A stretch of 64,000 nucleotides of DNA from PALSA-610 sp038213435 (lineage in GTDB: Bacteria > Actinomycetota > Acidimicrobiia > IMCC26256 > PALSA-610), in assembly GCA_038213435.1 (NCBI GenBank), contig JBBQTI010000014.1, positions 18,711 through 82,710 on the forward strand, in the 5' to 3' direction. Below, in pieces: positions 33,280 through 41,805 of this stretch (position 1 is its first letter; the number at the start of each line of letters is the position of its first letter). A program made the position numbers and the translations under genes. The notes under the pieces are model-generated. The model was not told the DNA's origin and searched no databases. It saw nothing but the letters and a program-made list of their open reading frames with translations.

Positions 33280-34785
33280 GTGGCGGAAGTCGATCGCCGC
33301 GCTCCGGTCATCGTGGGCGTCGGGCAGACGAACCAGCGCGTAGCGCCCGACCGGGCGAAGCCACCGATCGAGTTGTTGGCCGACGCGGCGCGCGCCGCCG
33401 ACGCCGACGCCGACACCGGCGCTCGCGCCTCCGTCCTGGCGCGCGCCGACGCCGTCGCGGTCGCCGCGATCGCGTCGTGGAGGTATCCCGATCCCGGCGC
33501 ACTACTCGCGCGCAAGCTCGGTATCTCGCCCCGCACGACCGCGGTATCGACAGTCGGCGGCAACAGCCCGCAGCTCCTGATCGACGAATTCGCAACGCGG
33601 GTGCAGCGCGGCGACTGCGACGTCGTGCTCGTCGGCGGCGCCGAGAGCATGTACACGCGCTGGCGGGCGCGGCGCGAGCCGCGCGTCGTGCTCGACTGGG
33701 AATCGGGCGCCGACCCGGCGTGCGAGTTCGTCGTCGGCGACGACACACCAGGATCGAGTGAGTACGAGACGGCCCATCACCCCATCGCGCCGACGACGGT
33801 GTATCCACTTTTCGAGACTGCGCTGCGCGCCGAGCTCGACCACGGCATCGAGGAGCACCAGCGGTACGTGAGCGAGCTGTGGTCGCGATTCGGCGCGGTC
33901 GCGGCGGAGAACCCCCACGCATGGTCGCGCGTCGCCTACTCGCCCGAGGACATCCGAACGATCTCCGCCGACAATCGCACGGTGTGTTTCCCGTATCTCA
34001 AGCGAATGTGCGCGAACATCGACGTCGACCAGGGCGCCGCGGTGCTGCTCTGCTCCTACGAATCGGCGCGCGCTGCGGGGGTGCACGACGACCGGATCGT
34101 GTTCCTGCATGCCGCGGCGGAAGCCCACGACCAGTCGTACTTCACGGAACGGTGGTCGCTCACGGAATCGCCCGCGATCGCGTCCACCGGAGCCGCGGTG
34201 CTCGAGGCGACCGCGACCAGCATCGACGACATCGCGCATTTCGATCTGTATTCCTGCTTCCCGTCGGCGGTCGAGATCGGCCGCAAGGCCCTCGGGATCG
34301 GTGCGAACGACGGCCGCTCTCTCACCGTCACGGGCGGTCTGGGCTTCGCCGGCGGTCCGGTCAACAACTACCCGGCCCACGCGATCGCGACGATGGTCGA
34401 CGTGCTGCGGGCACGGCCCGACGACGTCGGACTCACGACCGCGCTCGGCTGGTACGTCACCAAGCATGCGGCCGCCGTGTGGTCGGCGCGCCCTCCGACC
34501 CGACCCTTCCGCCTCATCGACGCGCAACCCGCGGTCGATGCGCGACCCGGCCGCGTCATCGCCGGGCTCGTCGACACGGAGGCGACGATCGAGGCGACAT
34601 CGGTCGCGCACGAACGCGACGGTTTACCATCGGTGGGCATCGTTACGGCCTTCACCGACGACGGCCGCCGCCTCATCGCCAATGCCCGTGACGTCGACGT
34701 GCTGCACGACATGACGGTGCACCCTTGGGAGGGACGGCGAGCAAAATTCACGAACGACGGGTCCAGCAACTCGATCAGCGGCTGA
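33280..34785 (+). CDS. Thiolase-like protein type 1 (SCP2-thiolase-like) lacking the nucleophilic Cys
   Basis: 501 aa. Thiolase fold, residues 1-400, starting PVIVGVGQTNQRV. The position of the acyl-accepting Cys reads STVGGNSPQ with no Cys. The second-half motifs remain (DLYSCFPSAVEIG, GGLGFAGGPVNNYPAH). The C-terminal 90 residues (PGRVIAGLVDTEAT to HPWEGRRAKF) fit the additional domain of mycobacterial thiolase-like protein type 1. It probably binds acyl-CoA but should not perform normal thiolysis. GTG 33280 has a strong GAGGGGGAG site; a TAGGGT at 33214 may be its -10. Stop shares a base with the DUF983 ATG. Confidence 0.82.
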   Translation: MAEVDRRAPVIVGVGQTNQRVAPDRAKPPIELLADAARAADADADTGARASVLARADAVAVAAIASWRYPDPGALLARKLGISPRTTAVSTVGGNSPQLLIDEFATRVQRGDCDVVLVGGAESMYTRWRARREPRVVLDWESGADPACEFVVGDDTPGSSEYETAHHPIAPTTVYPLFETALRAELDHGIEEHQRYVSELWSRFGAVAAENPHAWSRVAYSPEDIRTISADNRTVCFPYLKRMCANIDVDQGAAVLLCSYESARAAGVHDDRIVFLHAAAEAHDQSYFTERWSLTESPAIASTGAAVLEATATSIDDIAHFDLYSCFPSAVEIGRKALGIGANDGRSLTVTGGLGFAGGPVNNYPAHAIATMVDVLRARPDDVGLTTALGWYVTKHAAAVWSARPPTRPFRLIDAQPAVDARPGRVIAGLVDTEATIEATSVAHERDGLPSVGIVTAFTDDGRRLIANARDVDVLHDMTVHPWEGRRAKFTNDGSSNSISG

Positions 34786-35159
34786 TGAGCAGCCCGACGA
34801 TGCAACCGTCTCGCGGACTCATGTTGTGGCGAGGTCTGACGCGGCGATGCCCGCGGTGCGGCGGGGGGAAGCTTTTCGAACGGTGGTTTCGGATGGTGCA
34901 CGACTGTCCTCGCTGCGCGCTGCACTTCGAGCGCGAGCCGGGTTATTGGGTCGGCGCGGTTGCAATCAACACGATGGTCATCGGGATGCTCTTCACGATT
35001 GTCACCGTCACGGTCAGCGCGGCCACGATTCCCGACATCCCGTGGGTGACATTGTTGATGGCCGAGATCCCGCTCATGGCAATCGGCCCCGGAGCGTTCT
35101 ACCCGTACTCGAAGACGCTCTGGGTCGCCGTCGACCGCGCGTTCCTCGCCCACCTGTGA
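34785..35159 (+). CDS. DUF983 family zinc-ribbon membrane protein
   Basis: 124 aa. N-terminal zinc ribbon with CPRCGGGKLF and CPRCALHFERE, then GYWVGAVAINTMVIG and two membrane helices, the DUF983 layout. Function unknown in the family. ATG 34785 overlaps the thiolase-like stop by one base, so coupled. Convergent with the 74-aa gene. Confidence 0.87.
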   Translation: MSSPTMQPSRGLMLWRGLTRRCPRCGGGKLFERWFRMVHDCPRCALHFEREPGYWVGAVAINTMVIGMLFTIVTVTVSAATIPDIPWVTLLMAEIPLMAIGPGAFYPYSKTLWVAVDRAFLAHL

Positions 35160-35170
35160 GCGAAGCGAGA

Positions 35171-35395
35171 TCAGCTCGGGCGGAGGTCGATCGTCAGGGT
35201 GAGGACGCCGTCGTCGAACGACCACGTCGCGTCGCCGATCATCGCGAAGTCCTGGAAGTCGAGTTGGGCCCGCTCCAGGAACTGCTGACGGTCGGGCCCG
35301 GCGACGGGCGGTAATCCGCGCCGCTCCACTGCTTCCGCGCGCTCGCGGAACCGACCGAGCATTCCCTCGATATCGAGCTGTTCGTCCGCAGCCAT
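35171..35395 (-). CDS. Small hypothetical protein downstream of prmC
   Basis: 74 aa. Acidic N-terminal helix (DIEGMLGRFRERAEAVERRG) and a C-terminal beta hairpin (DATWSFDDGVLTLTIDLRPS). Nine bases after prmC start side of the operon, same direction, so probably the last gene of the prfA-prmC unit. No family recognised. Confidence 0.6.
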   Translation of the reverse strand: MAADEQLDIEGMLGRFRERAEAVERRGLPPVAGPDRQQFLERAQLDFQDFAMIGDATWSFDDGVLTLTIDLRPS

Positions 35396-35404
35396 CGCGT
35401 GAAG

Positions 35405-36325
35405 TTACCCCGCGCGCGCCACGAGCACGCGGGGCCGATCAGTGAGGTCGTCGCGCACCATCACCTCGCCGTAACCGAGCGCGCGCGCGTGTTCGAGCAT
35501 CCCGCCGGCCTGGTGTGGTGCGATCTCACACACGAAGCTCGCTCCTGGCGCGAGCCAGTCGGGCGCGCGCTCCAGCAGTGTCTCGATCGCTTCGGTCCCG
35601 GACGGACCCGAGACCAACGCGCCGCGCGGCTCGTGCGCCGCGACCTCCGCGGGCAACCCCGCGACCTCATGCTCGGCGATGTACGGCGGGTTCGACACGA
35701 TCAGCCGAAATGAGCCCCACAGCGCCGTCGGCAGGGGATCGAACCAATCGCCCGAAGCCCCGATCCGCACACGAGTAGCCGCGCAGCCGGAGACGTTTGC
35801 GCGCGCGACCGTGAGTGCGTCCTCGCTCACGTCGGTGGCCCACACCTCGACATCCGGAAGCTCGGCCGCGATCGCGAGCGCGATCGCGCCCGAGCCCGTC
35901 CCGATGTCGGCCACCGGCGCGGGTGCGGCGGCGGCTACGGAAGGTTCCACGAGCGCGACGCGGCGCCGCGATCGACGCAACCCCGACCGCGCCGCCTCCT
36001 CCAACGCCACCTCGACGACGTACTCGGTCTCCGGCCTTGGGATGAGCACCCGGCGATCGACGAACAGGTCGAGCCCGCGGAACTCCCACCCGCCCAACAC
36101 GTACTGCAACGGCTCACCCCCGACCCGCCGTCGCACCATCGTGCGCAGCTCCAGCTCCGCGCGTGCGGGCGGAACGGCGTCGGCGCACTCGAGCCACTCG
36201 CCGGTGCCGTACCCCGATACGTGTTCGACGATGAACCTCGCTTCCGCCTCCGCGGGACCGATGCCCGCGCGCGCCAGCTCACGCCGCGCCACGACTCGAA
36301 GCTCACGCCACGAAGCACCGGTCAT
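35405..36325 (-). CDS. prmC: Release factor glutamine methyltransferase
   Basis: 306 aa. N-terminal helical domain that binds the release factor (WRELRVVARRELARAGI...) and a SAM domain with VADIGTGSGAIALAIA and the glutamine-specific motif IVSNPPYIAEHEV. It N5-methylates the Gln of the GGQ motif in RF1/RF2. ATG 36325 preferred; 25 bases after prfA, the classical pair. A low-complexity insertion (RSRRRVALVEPSVAAAAPA) sits before motif I. Confidence 0.93.
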   Translation of the reverse strand: MTGASWRELRVVARRELARAGIGPAEAEARFIVEHVSGYGTGEWLECADAVPPARAELELRTMVRRRVGGEPLQYVLGGWEFRGLDLFVDRRVLIPRPETEYVVEVALEEAARSGLRRSRRRVALVEPSVAAAAPAPVADIGTGSGAIALAIAAELPDVEVWATDVSEDALTVARANVSGCAATRVRIGASGDWFDPLPTALWGSFRLIVSNPPYIAEHEVAGLPAEVAAHEPRGALVSGPSGTEAIETLLERAPDWLAPGASFVCEIAPHQAGGMLEHARALGYGEVMVRDDLTDRPRVLVARAG

Positions 36326-36350
36326 CGTGCACGGGACATCGGAGTGGGCG

Positions 36351-37415
36351 TCACTCGCCGCCGAGCTGCCCGGCGCGTTCGTCGGCCGCGAGCGCGTCGA
36401 CCACGTCGTCGAGCTCGCCGTCGAGCACCCGGTCGAGTGAGTGCAACGTGATGGGGATGCGGTGATCGGTGAGCCGGTTGTCCTTGTAGTTGTAGGTGCG
36501 GATCTTCTCGGAGCGGCCGCCACCTTTCACCTGGTCGCGTCGCGCCGCGCTGACCTCGGCGTTCTGGCGGTCCTGTTCGGCTTGCAACAGACGCGAGCGA
36601 AGTATGCGCATCGCCTTGTCCTTGTTCTGCAGTTGGCTCTTTTCGTCCTGGCACGTCACGACGAGACCCGTCGGCTTGTGCGTGATCCGCACCGCGGAAT
36701 CGGTCGTGTTCACCGATTGACCGCCGGGGCCGGTGGCGCGGAACACATCGATGTCGAGATCGTTGGGATCGATCTCGACATCGACGTCCTCGGCCTCGGG
36801 CAGCACCGCCACCGTCGCCGCGCTCGTGTGGATGCGTCCCTGGCTCTCGGTCACCGGGACACGTTGCACGCGATGGGGCCCGCCCTCGTACTTGAGGCGG
36901 CTCCAGGCGTCGTCACCCTTCACGAGGAAGGTGACATCGCGGTAGCCGCCGTGCTCCGACGGCTGGCTCGACAGCACCTCCGTCTTCAGGCCGTGGCGCT
37001 CGGCGAATCGCTGGTACATGCGGTAGAGATCTCCAGCCCAGAGGTTGGCCTCCTCGCCGCCCTCGGTCCCCTGGATCTCGATGATGACGTTGCGACCCTC
37101 GTTGGGATCGTGTGGAAGCAGGAGCTCCTTGATCCGGACTTCGAGGGCTGCGAGCTGCGCCTCTCTGTCGGCGAGCTCGGCGCGCCATGAGTCGCGCTCG
37201 CCCGGGTCGGTGAGACTCTCGAGCAGCTCGTGGGCGTCCTCGACGTCCTGCGTCAGGCTCTTCCATTCGTCGTAGGCCTCGACGACGGGCTTGAGCTCCT
37301 GATGACGCCGCCCCGCGTCGCGCGACGCTCGGCGGTCGCCCGCGGCGTAGATACGCGGGAGGTCGGCCTCGAGCCGATCGAGCTCATCGGAGAGCGCGGC
37401 GAGCTGTTCGAACAT
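36351..37415 (-). CDS. prfA: Peptide chain release factor 1
   Basis: 354 aa. Stop-codon-reading tripeptide P-V-T in RVPVTESQGRIHTS (PxT of RF1, reading UAA/UAG) and peptidyl-hydrolysis motif ATGPGGQSVNTTDS. Domain 1 coiled coil at the N-terminus. ATG 37415 gives the family-standard MFEQLAALSDELDRLE. Its product is the substrate of PrmC encoded next. Copy B of the 47-bp repeat begins 32 bases upstream. Confidence 0.95.
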   Translation of the reverse strand: MFEQLAALSDELDRLEADLPRIYAAGDRRASRDAGRRHQELKPVVEAYDEWKSLTQDVEDAHELLESLTDPGERDSWRAELADREAQLAALEVRIKELLLPHDPNEGRNVIIEIQGTEGGEEANLWAGDLYRMYQRFAERHGLKTEVLSSQPSEHGGYRDVTFLVKGDDAWSRLKYEGGPHRVQRVPVTESQGRIHTSAATVAVLPEAEDVDVEIDPNDLDIDVFRATGPGGQSVNTTDSAVRITHKPTGLVVTCQDEKSQLQNKDKAMRILRSRLLQAEQDRQNAEVSAARRDQVKGGGRSEKIRTYNYKDNRLTDHRIPITLHSLDRVLDGELDDVVDALAADERAGQLGGE

Positions 37416-37447
37416 CGTTTCGGAGGGTACCGGCACCGCCGCAATAC

Positions 37448-37494
37448 GAGACGACAGCGCAGCGAACGGAGGGGAGCGGAGCGTGGAGTCGACC
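37448..37494 (+). repeat. 47-bp dispersed repeat, copy B
   Basis: Lies in the 98-base gap between the LLM gene (stop at 37514) and prfA. Plus strand equals the minus strand of copy A (28615-28661) with one mismatch. Relative to transcription of the flanking genes the two copies are in opposite orientation. Confidence 0.85.
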
Positions 37495-37513
37495 AGTAAA
37501 AGCGTCACTACAA

Positions 37514-38884
37514 CTAGCGACCGCTGATCAGGCCCTCGATACCGCCCGGGCCGATCGCCGACTGTTCGGCGAACTGGTCGAGCATCTGGTGGAACTCGTC
37601 GGAGCCATTGCGATCGGCCATCGCGCGCGGGATCGCCGGGAAGGCATATTCGTCGGTCGGCAGCGGCGGATGGTCGTCGGCAGGCTTTCGGGCCATGACC
37701 GCATCGATCACCGGCGCGAGGCGTGCCCGCTTGTCGCTCGCCTGCTTTTCGTCGCGATCCTTGAATTCAGGCAGGACCTGGCGGCCGAACAGCTCGAGCG
37801 CCTCCATGATGTGGTCGTGGCGGTTCTTGCCGGCCTGGAAACAGAAGATCACCTGGTCGACACCGCATTCCTCGTACCGGCGCAAGTAGTCGCGGAGTTG
37901 GTCAGGCGTTCCGACGGCACCGCGCAAGCCGCCGATGCCCTGCTCCACAACCTTCGCGCCGAGCCGGTCCTGGTTTGCCGACGCCGCGATCGCGGCCTCG
38001 GGGTCGTAGCCGTGTTCGGCCCGTCGTTGCTGGAACTCGTCCCACACGTTCGTGATCGCGGGCCGGTGCCGCCCGAAGACGTAATAGTGCGCGAGTGAGT
38101 AGCCGAAGAAGTTCGCGCCCTCGATCCCGCGCCGCATCGCTTCGTCCTCGTTCTCGTGACACATGAATGTCGTGACGCACGCGAGGTTCGCGTTCACCGC
38201 GTCTCCGAGAGGTACGGCTTCCTTCGCGAGCGTCGTGTAGTAGTCGTCGACCCAGTACTTCGCCTCTTCAGGATCGACGAACGCGAATGCCAGCGCACCG
38301 ATCGCCTTCTGTGCCGCGAGATGGATCGTCTCGCGCCGGCTGCACGCGACCCATAACGGCGGGTGCGGCTTCTGCCGAGGTTTCGGTACGACGTTCCGCG
38401 GGGGCATCGTCACGAACTCGCCGGTGTGACCGGTGAAAGGCGTTTCCGTCATGCACCGCACCGCCACGCGCAGGCCCTCTTCCCACATCGCCCGTTTACG
38501 ATCGGGGTCCACCATGAACCCGCCGAGCTCCGCCTCCGACGACGATTCGCCGGTTCCGAAGTCGGCTCGGCCCCCGCTCACCAGGTCGAGCATCGCGACA
38601 CGCTCCGCGACGCGCGCGGGATGGTTGAACGGCGGTGGCGTTTGCACGATGCCGTGCCCGAGCCGGATGTTCTTGGTGCGTTGCGACGCGGCGGCGAGGA
38701 ACACTTCCGGGGCGCTCGAGTGCGAGTACTCCTCGAGGAAGTGGTGCTCCACTTCCCACGCGTAGTCGATGCCGAGGGAGTCTGCGTACGCGATCTGATC
38801 GAGCGCATCCTGGATCAGGCGGTACTCGGATTCGTCGGTCCACGGGCGCGGGAGCTGGTGCTCGTAGAAGACCCCGAACTTCAC
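37514..38884 (-). CDS. LLM-class flavin-dependent oxidoreductase with C-terminal extension
   Basis: 456 aa. Luciferase-like TIM barrel starting MKFGVFYEHQLPRPW, with ADSLGIDYAWEVEHHFLEEY (the EHH flavin/substrate segment of bacterial luciferase-like enzymes), GRADFGTGES and GTPDQLRDYLRRYEECGVDQV. The last 90 residues are an extra charged tail. ATG overlaps the stop of the ferritin-like di-iron gene (ATGA), so the two are translated together, downstream of a TetR-type divergent promoter. Probably a monooxygenase; substrate unknown. Confidence 0.86.
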   Translation of the reverse strand: MKFGVFYEHQLPRPWTDESEYRLIQDALDQIAYADSLGIDYAWEVEHHFLEEYSHSSAPEVFLAAASQRTKNIRLGHGIVQTPPPFNHPARVAERVAMLDLVSGGRADFGTGESSSEAELGGFMVDPDRKRAMWEEGLRVAVRCMTETPFTGHTGEFVTMPPRNVVPKPRQKPHPPLWVACSRRETIHLAAQKAIGALAFAFVDPEEAKYWVDDYYTTLAKEAVPLGDAVNANLACVTTFMCHENEDEAMRRGIEGANFFGYSLAHYYVFGRHRPAITNVWDEFQQRRAEHGYDPEAAIAASANQDRLGAKVVEQGIGGLRGAVGTPDQLRDYLRRYEECGVDQVIFCFQAGKNRHDHIMEALELFGRQVLPEFKDRDEKQASDKRARLAPVIDAVMARKPADDHPPLPTDEYAFPAIPRAMADRNGSDEFHQMLDQFAEQSAIGPGGIEGLISGR

Positions 38885-39963
38885 GCCAATACCGCCGAGT
38901 CCGCCTCCGAGCCCAACGCCCGAAAGCCATCGAGGATGTCGTCGTGGCGCGGATGGGAAGCAAGCGCGTGTTCGACTTCCGCCATGGCCGTGCGCAGGAA
39001 GCTCTCACGATTGGTTCCGAGCGACTGCTCGAGCGCGGTGTCCCACAGTGTTCCGATCACGTCTGCGCCGGAGACGGTCGCGCCCGACTCGCCTACGAAC
39101 GTGCGGTCGCGCATCTCGGTGAGCGCAGTGCGCAGGTATTCGACGTGCGGCGTCTCGTCGGCGCGGATGAACCGAACGAGCTCGGCGGCGCGACCGTCGC
39201 CCGCCAGGAGCTCGGTGTCCGAGAGCACCTCTTCGGCCCAGGCGAAGGTATGGAAGGCCGAGACCTCGATGAACAGCAACCCGACCATTCGCCGCACCAT
39301 CATCTCGAGCGAGAGGTCGATATCGGGGAAGCGGCGCACCGCCTCCGCGTTGCGGCGAACCTCTTGCGGGGTGGGCGGCTTGCCGTCTGCGGGAACGATG
39401 CCCATGCGCACGAGCATTGTCTGCGTCATGTCCTCGGTGACCGGGTTCTCGAACGCGAGGTCGCGCGCCGCGAACCACATCTGCCGGTGACCCGCCTCTT
39501 CCTCCCAACCCGCCTCGTCGCGAGCGTGCGCCTCGAACAGACCGCTCTGCAGATGCGCGATTGCCGTGCCGTCGATGCTCTCCGCGAAGTTGCGCTGCAT
39601 CTTTTCGACATTGACCGCACGGATCATCGAGCCGAAGCCCTCGACCGTTCCGATGCGCGTGAGCGCGCTGATCGCCGGACCGGGGATGCCTTCGCGCAGC
39701 AGGTATTTCGTCTGCGCGACATTCGGGAAGGCCTCGGGCCACAGCTCGATCGGTGCGTCGAGAATGTCGGCGTCGAACAGCTCGCGGTGCGACTGTTGCC
39801 ACGCCGTTGTTGCCGGCACACGGTTCTTCGCACGCGGCGACACGTAGCGCCCGTTGCCGGCGAATCCACCGTGACATCGGACTCCGCCTGCGACGAGCGG
39901 TTCCGCCACGTCGTCGTTCGCCAGCAGCTCCGCCTCGGACCACGTCAACTGGAGGTTGCTCAC
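38881..39963 (-). CDS. Ferritin-like di-iron carboxylate protein
   Basis: 360 aa. Two-part helical metal motif: EEEAGHRQMWFA gives E-x2-H, and E (in LLFIEVSAFHTF) followed after about 36 residues by DETPHVEYL gives E-x35-DE-x2-H, as in AurF-like and other di-iron oxygenases. The N-terminal 90 residues carry no recognised domain. GTG 39963 is supported by a promoter whose -10 ends seven bases upstream. Co-translated with the LLM oxidoreductase. A role in O2 activation or as a partner oxygenase is inferred. Confidence 0.72.
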   Translation of the reverse strand: MSNLQLTWSEAELLANDDVAEPLVAGGVRCHGGFAGNGRYVSPRAKNRVPATTAWQQSHRELFDADILDAPIELWPEAFPNVAQTKYLLREGIPGPAISALTRIGTVEGFGSMIRAVNVEKMQRNFAESIDGTAIAHLQSGLFEAHARDEAGWEEEAGHRQMWFAARDLAFENPVTEDMTQTMLVRMGIVPADGKPPTPQEVRRNAEAVRRFPDIDLSLEMMVRRMVGLLFIEVSAFHTFAWAEEVLSDTELLAGDGRAAELVRFIRADETPHVEYLRTALTEMRDRTFVGESGATVSGADVIGTLWDTALEQSLGTNRESFLRTAMAEVEHALASHPRHDDILDGFRALGSEADSAVLA

Positions 39964-39970
39964 GGCGCAG

Positions 39971-40000
39971 AGTGTATACGCTAGAGTTACATCATGGCAA
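39971..40000 (-). promoter_or_regulatory. Leaderless promoter of the di-iron/LLM operon
   Basis: Minus strand TTGCCA (39995-40000), 18-base spacer, TACACT (39971-39976), then seven bases to the GTG start. The -35 overlaps the TetR gene's first codons, so TetR binding or transcription would interfere directly. Confidence 0.55.
39973..39991 (+). promoter_or_regulatory. Putative TetR operator and -10 of the tetR gene
   Basis: TGTA (39973-39976), eleven bases, TACA (39988-39991): an imperfect dyad in the only 30-base gap between divergent genes. It also contains TAGAGT (39982-39987), six bases before the tetR ATG, a leaderless -10. Both promoters would be covered by a bound repressor. Confidence 0.5.
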
Positions 40001-40617
40001 CCGAACCCGCCCGCGCACTCGCGGCCCCGCGAGCTCGCGCCGGACGGAACCCGGCCCGGCGCGAGGCGGTGCTCCGGGCTGCCGCCGAGGCGTTCGCGCA
40101 CGCGGGCTACGCGGCGACGTCGATGGACGAGATCGCGGCGACCGCCGGCATCACCAAGCTGATCGTCTATCGCCATTTCCAGACCAAGGAGACGCTCTAC
40201 CGCGCGGTGCTCGAGCAGGTCTTCGGGCGCCAGGTAGAGCTGTTCCTGGCCAACATCGCGCAGGGGCTCGAGGCCGAGGGCAGCACCCGCGCACTCCTCG
40301 AGGTCGCTCGCGAGTGGCCCGACGGCTTCCGCCTGCTGTGGAGGCACGCGGCGCGCGAGCCCCAATTCGGCGACTACGCGCTGTCGTTGCGCGACGTGGC
40401 CGTGAACGCCGCCCGCGGCGTGGTCACTCCGCTCGTCGCGGCGGAGCTCGCGGAGTGGGCGGCGCAAGCGCTGTTCGACCACCTCGTCGACGCAGTCGTC
40501 GACTGGCTCGACCACGGTGACTCGGCGCACGACGACGACTTCATCGCGCTGGAGACCTCGGCCTTGCGCGCGACGGTCGCCGCCTGGGCGACGACGTCGT
40601 CCGCCCGCCGCGCCTGA
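39994..40617 (+). CDS. TetR/AcrR family transcriptional regulator
   Basis: 207 aa. N-terminal HTH: RREAVLRAAAEAFAHAGYAATSMDEIAATAG, then ITKLIVYRHFQTKETLYRAVL, the TetR signature. The C-terminal ligand domain is variable. Divergent from the di-iron/LLM operon with a 30-base gap holding a candidate operator, so it probably represses that operon and itself in response to a small hydrophobic molecule. Confidence 0.88.
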   Translation: MATEPARALAAPRARAGRNPARREAVLRAAAEAFAHAGYAATSMDEIAATAGITKLIVYRHFQTKETLYRAVLEQVFGRQVELFLANIAQGLEAEGSTRALLEVAREWPDGFRLLWRHAAREPQFGDYALSLRDVAVNAARGVVTPLVAAELAEWAAQALFDHLVDAVVDWLDHGDSAHDDDFIALETSALRATVAAWATTSSARRA

Positions 40618-40622
40618 GACGC

Positions 40623-41540
40623 TCAGACCGCGGGGGCGACGACCGGAACCAAGAGACCGACGCGCGCGTCCACGTCGGCGAGCTCCTCGGCCGTCATCAC
40701 AGCCCGCAACGAGGTGATCGCGACTTCGAGCTGGTCGAGATCGGGTGTGCGGGTCGTGAGCCTCTGCAACAGGAGCCCGGGTCGCATCATCGCCCGCACG
40801 ACCGCGCGGTTCATGTTCCGCGCCGCTAACCGGATCACCTCGTAGCTCAACCCGGCGATCAAGGGGATCAGCACAACCCGCGACCCGATGACCACGAGCA
40901 GGTTGGGCCGCGGGATCACGGAGTACACGACGATGGCGACGACCATTACGATGAGCAGGAAGTTCGTGCCGCAGCGCACGTGCGCCGTCGAGAATTGCTG
41001 CGCAGTCTCCGGCGTCAGCTCGACACCGTTCTCGTAGGCCGCGATCGACTTGTGCTCGGCCCCGTGGTACTGGAAGACGCGGCGGATGTCGCGCATGCGC
41101 CCGATCGCGAGCAGGTACACGACGAAGATCGCCAGTCGGGCAACGCCTTCGACGATCGGGAACGATCCGTGGAAGAGGTGGCCGAGCGACCGGCCCGCGA
41201 GCGCGGGAAGGAGGATGAACAACGCGCTGAACGCGATGACCGCGATCGCGACCGCCCAGCCCAGCACCTTCTCGGAGACCTGTTCCTCCGGGGGCACCTG
41301 CTCATTCGCCGACCAGGTAAGCGCCCGGTAGCCGAGCCCGAGCGATTCGACGAGCGCCATCACGCCTCGTACCACTGGCAGCTTGCTGTAGCGCTCGGCC
41401 CAGCCCGGAACCTCGCGCACGTCGACCTTGATCGAACCGTCGCGACCGCGCACGGCGACCGCCCACTTCGATGCTCCGCGCATCATCACGCCTTCGAGCA
41501 CCGCCTGTCCGCCCATGTAGCGGGGCTGGGCACGGGCCAT
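40623..41540 (-). CDS. DUF1385 family membrane protein
   Basis: 305 aa. Opens YMGGQAVLEGVMMRGASKWAVAVR, the DUF1385 signature (GGQAV-EGVMMR), and continues with about four membrane helices and FQYHGAEHKSIAAYENG. The family lies beside prfA/rpmE in many Gram-positive genomes; its function is unknown. Six bases after rpmE, so co-transcribed with rho-rpmE. Convergent with tetR. Confidence 0.9.
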   Translation of the reverse strand: MARAQPRYMGGQAVLEGVMMRGASKWAVAVRGRDGSIKVDVREVPGWAERYSKLPVVRGVMALVESLGLGYRALTWSANEQVPPEEQVSEKVLGWAVAIAVIAFSALFILLPALAGRSLGHLFHGSFPIVEGVARLAIFVVYLLAIGRMRDIRRVFQYHGAEHKSIAAYENGVELTPETAQQFSTAHVRCGTNFLLIVMVVAIVVYSVIPRPNLLVVIGSRVVLIPLIAGLSYEVIRLAARNMNRAVVRAMMRPGLLLQRLTTRTPDLDQLEVAITSLRAVMTAEELADVDARVGLLVPVVAPAV

Positions 41541-41546
41541 GTGGCG

Positions 41547-41759
41547 CTACGCCTTCTTCTTGGCCTTCGCGGCCCGACGCTGGAAGCGCTCGACCCGGCC
41601 ACCGGTGTCGACGAGCTTCTGCTTGCCCGTGTAGAAGGGATGGCACTCGGAGCACAGCTCGGCACGCAGCGACGGCGCGGTCGAGCGGGTGACGAATTCG
41701 TTTCCGCACGAACAGTGCACCTTGCACTCGACGTACTCGGGGTGGATGTCGGTCTTCAT
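41547..41759 (-). CDS. rpmE: 50S ribosomal protein L31, zinc-binding type
   Basis: 70 aa. MKTDIHPEYVECKVHCSCGNEF and LCSECHPFYTGKQK supply the zinc Cys set (C16, C18, C36, C39 region), so this is the C+ form rather than the zinc-free paralogue. Ends in the usual basic tail. Follows rho by 46 bases. Confidence 0.95.
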   Translation of the reverse strand: MKTDIHPEYVECKVHCSCGNEFVTRSTAPSLRAELCSECHPFYTGKQKLVDTGGRVERFQRRAAKAKKKA

Positions 41760-41805
41760 CGTCGTTCCAGTCTAATGCGGGTCGGTTTCGCAGCAACCGA
41801 CGGAA

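Noticed and set aside
37500..37513. Rho-independent terminator after the LLM gene
   Set aside because: No GC stem followed by a T run could be drawn here or at most other gene ends in the window; termination is probably Rho-dependent.
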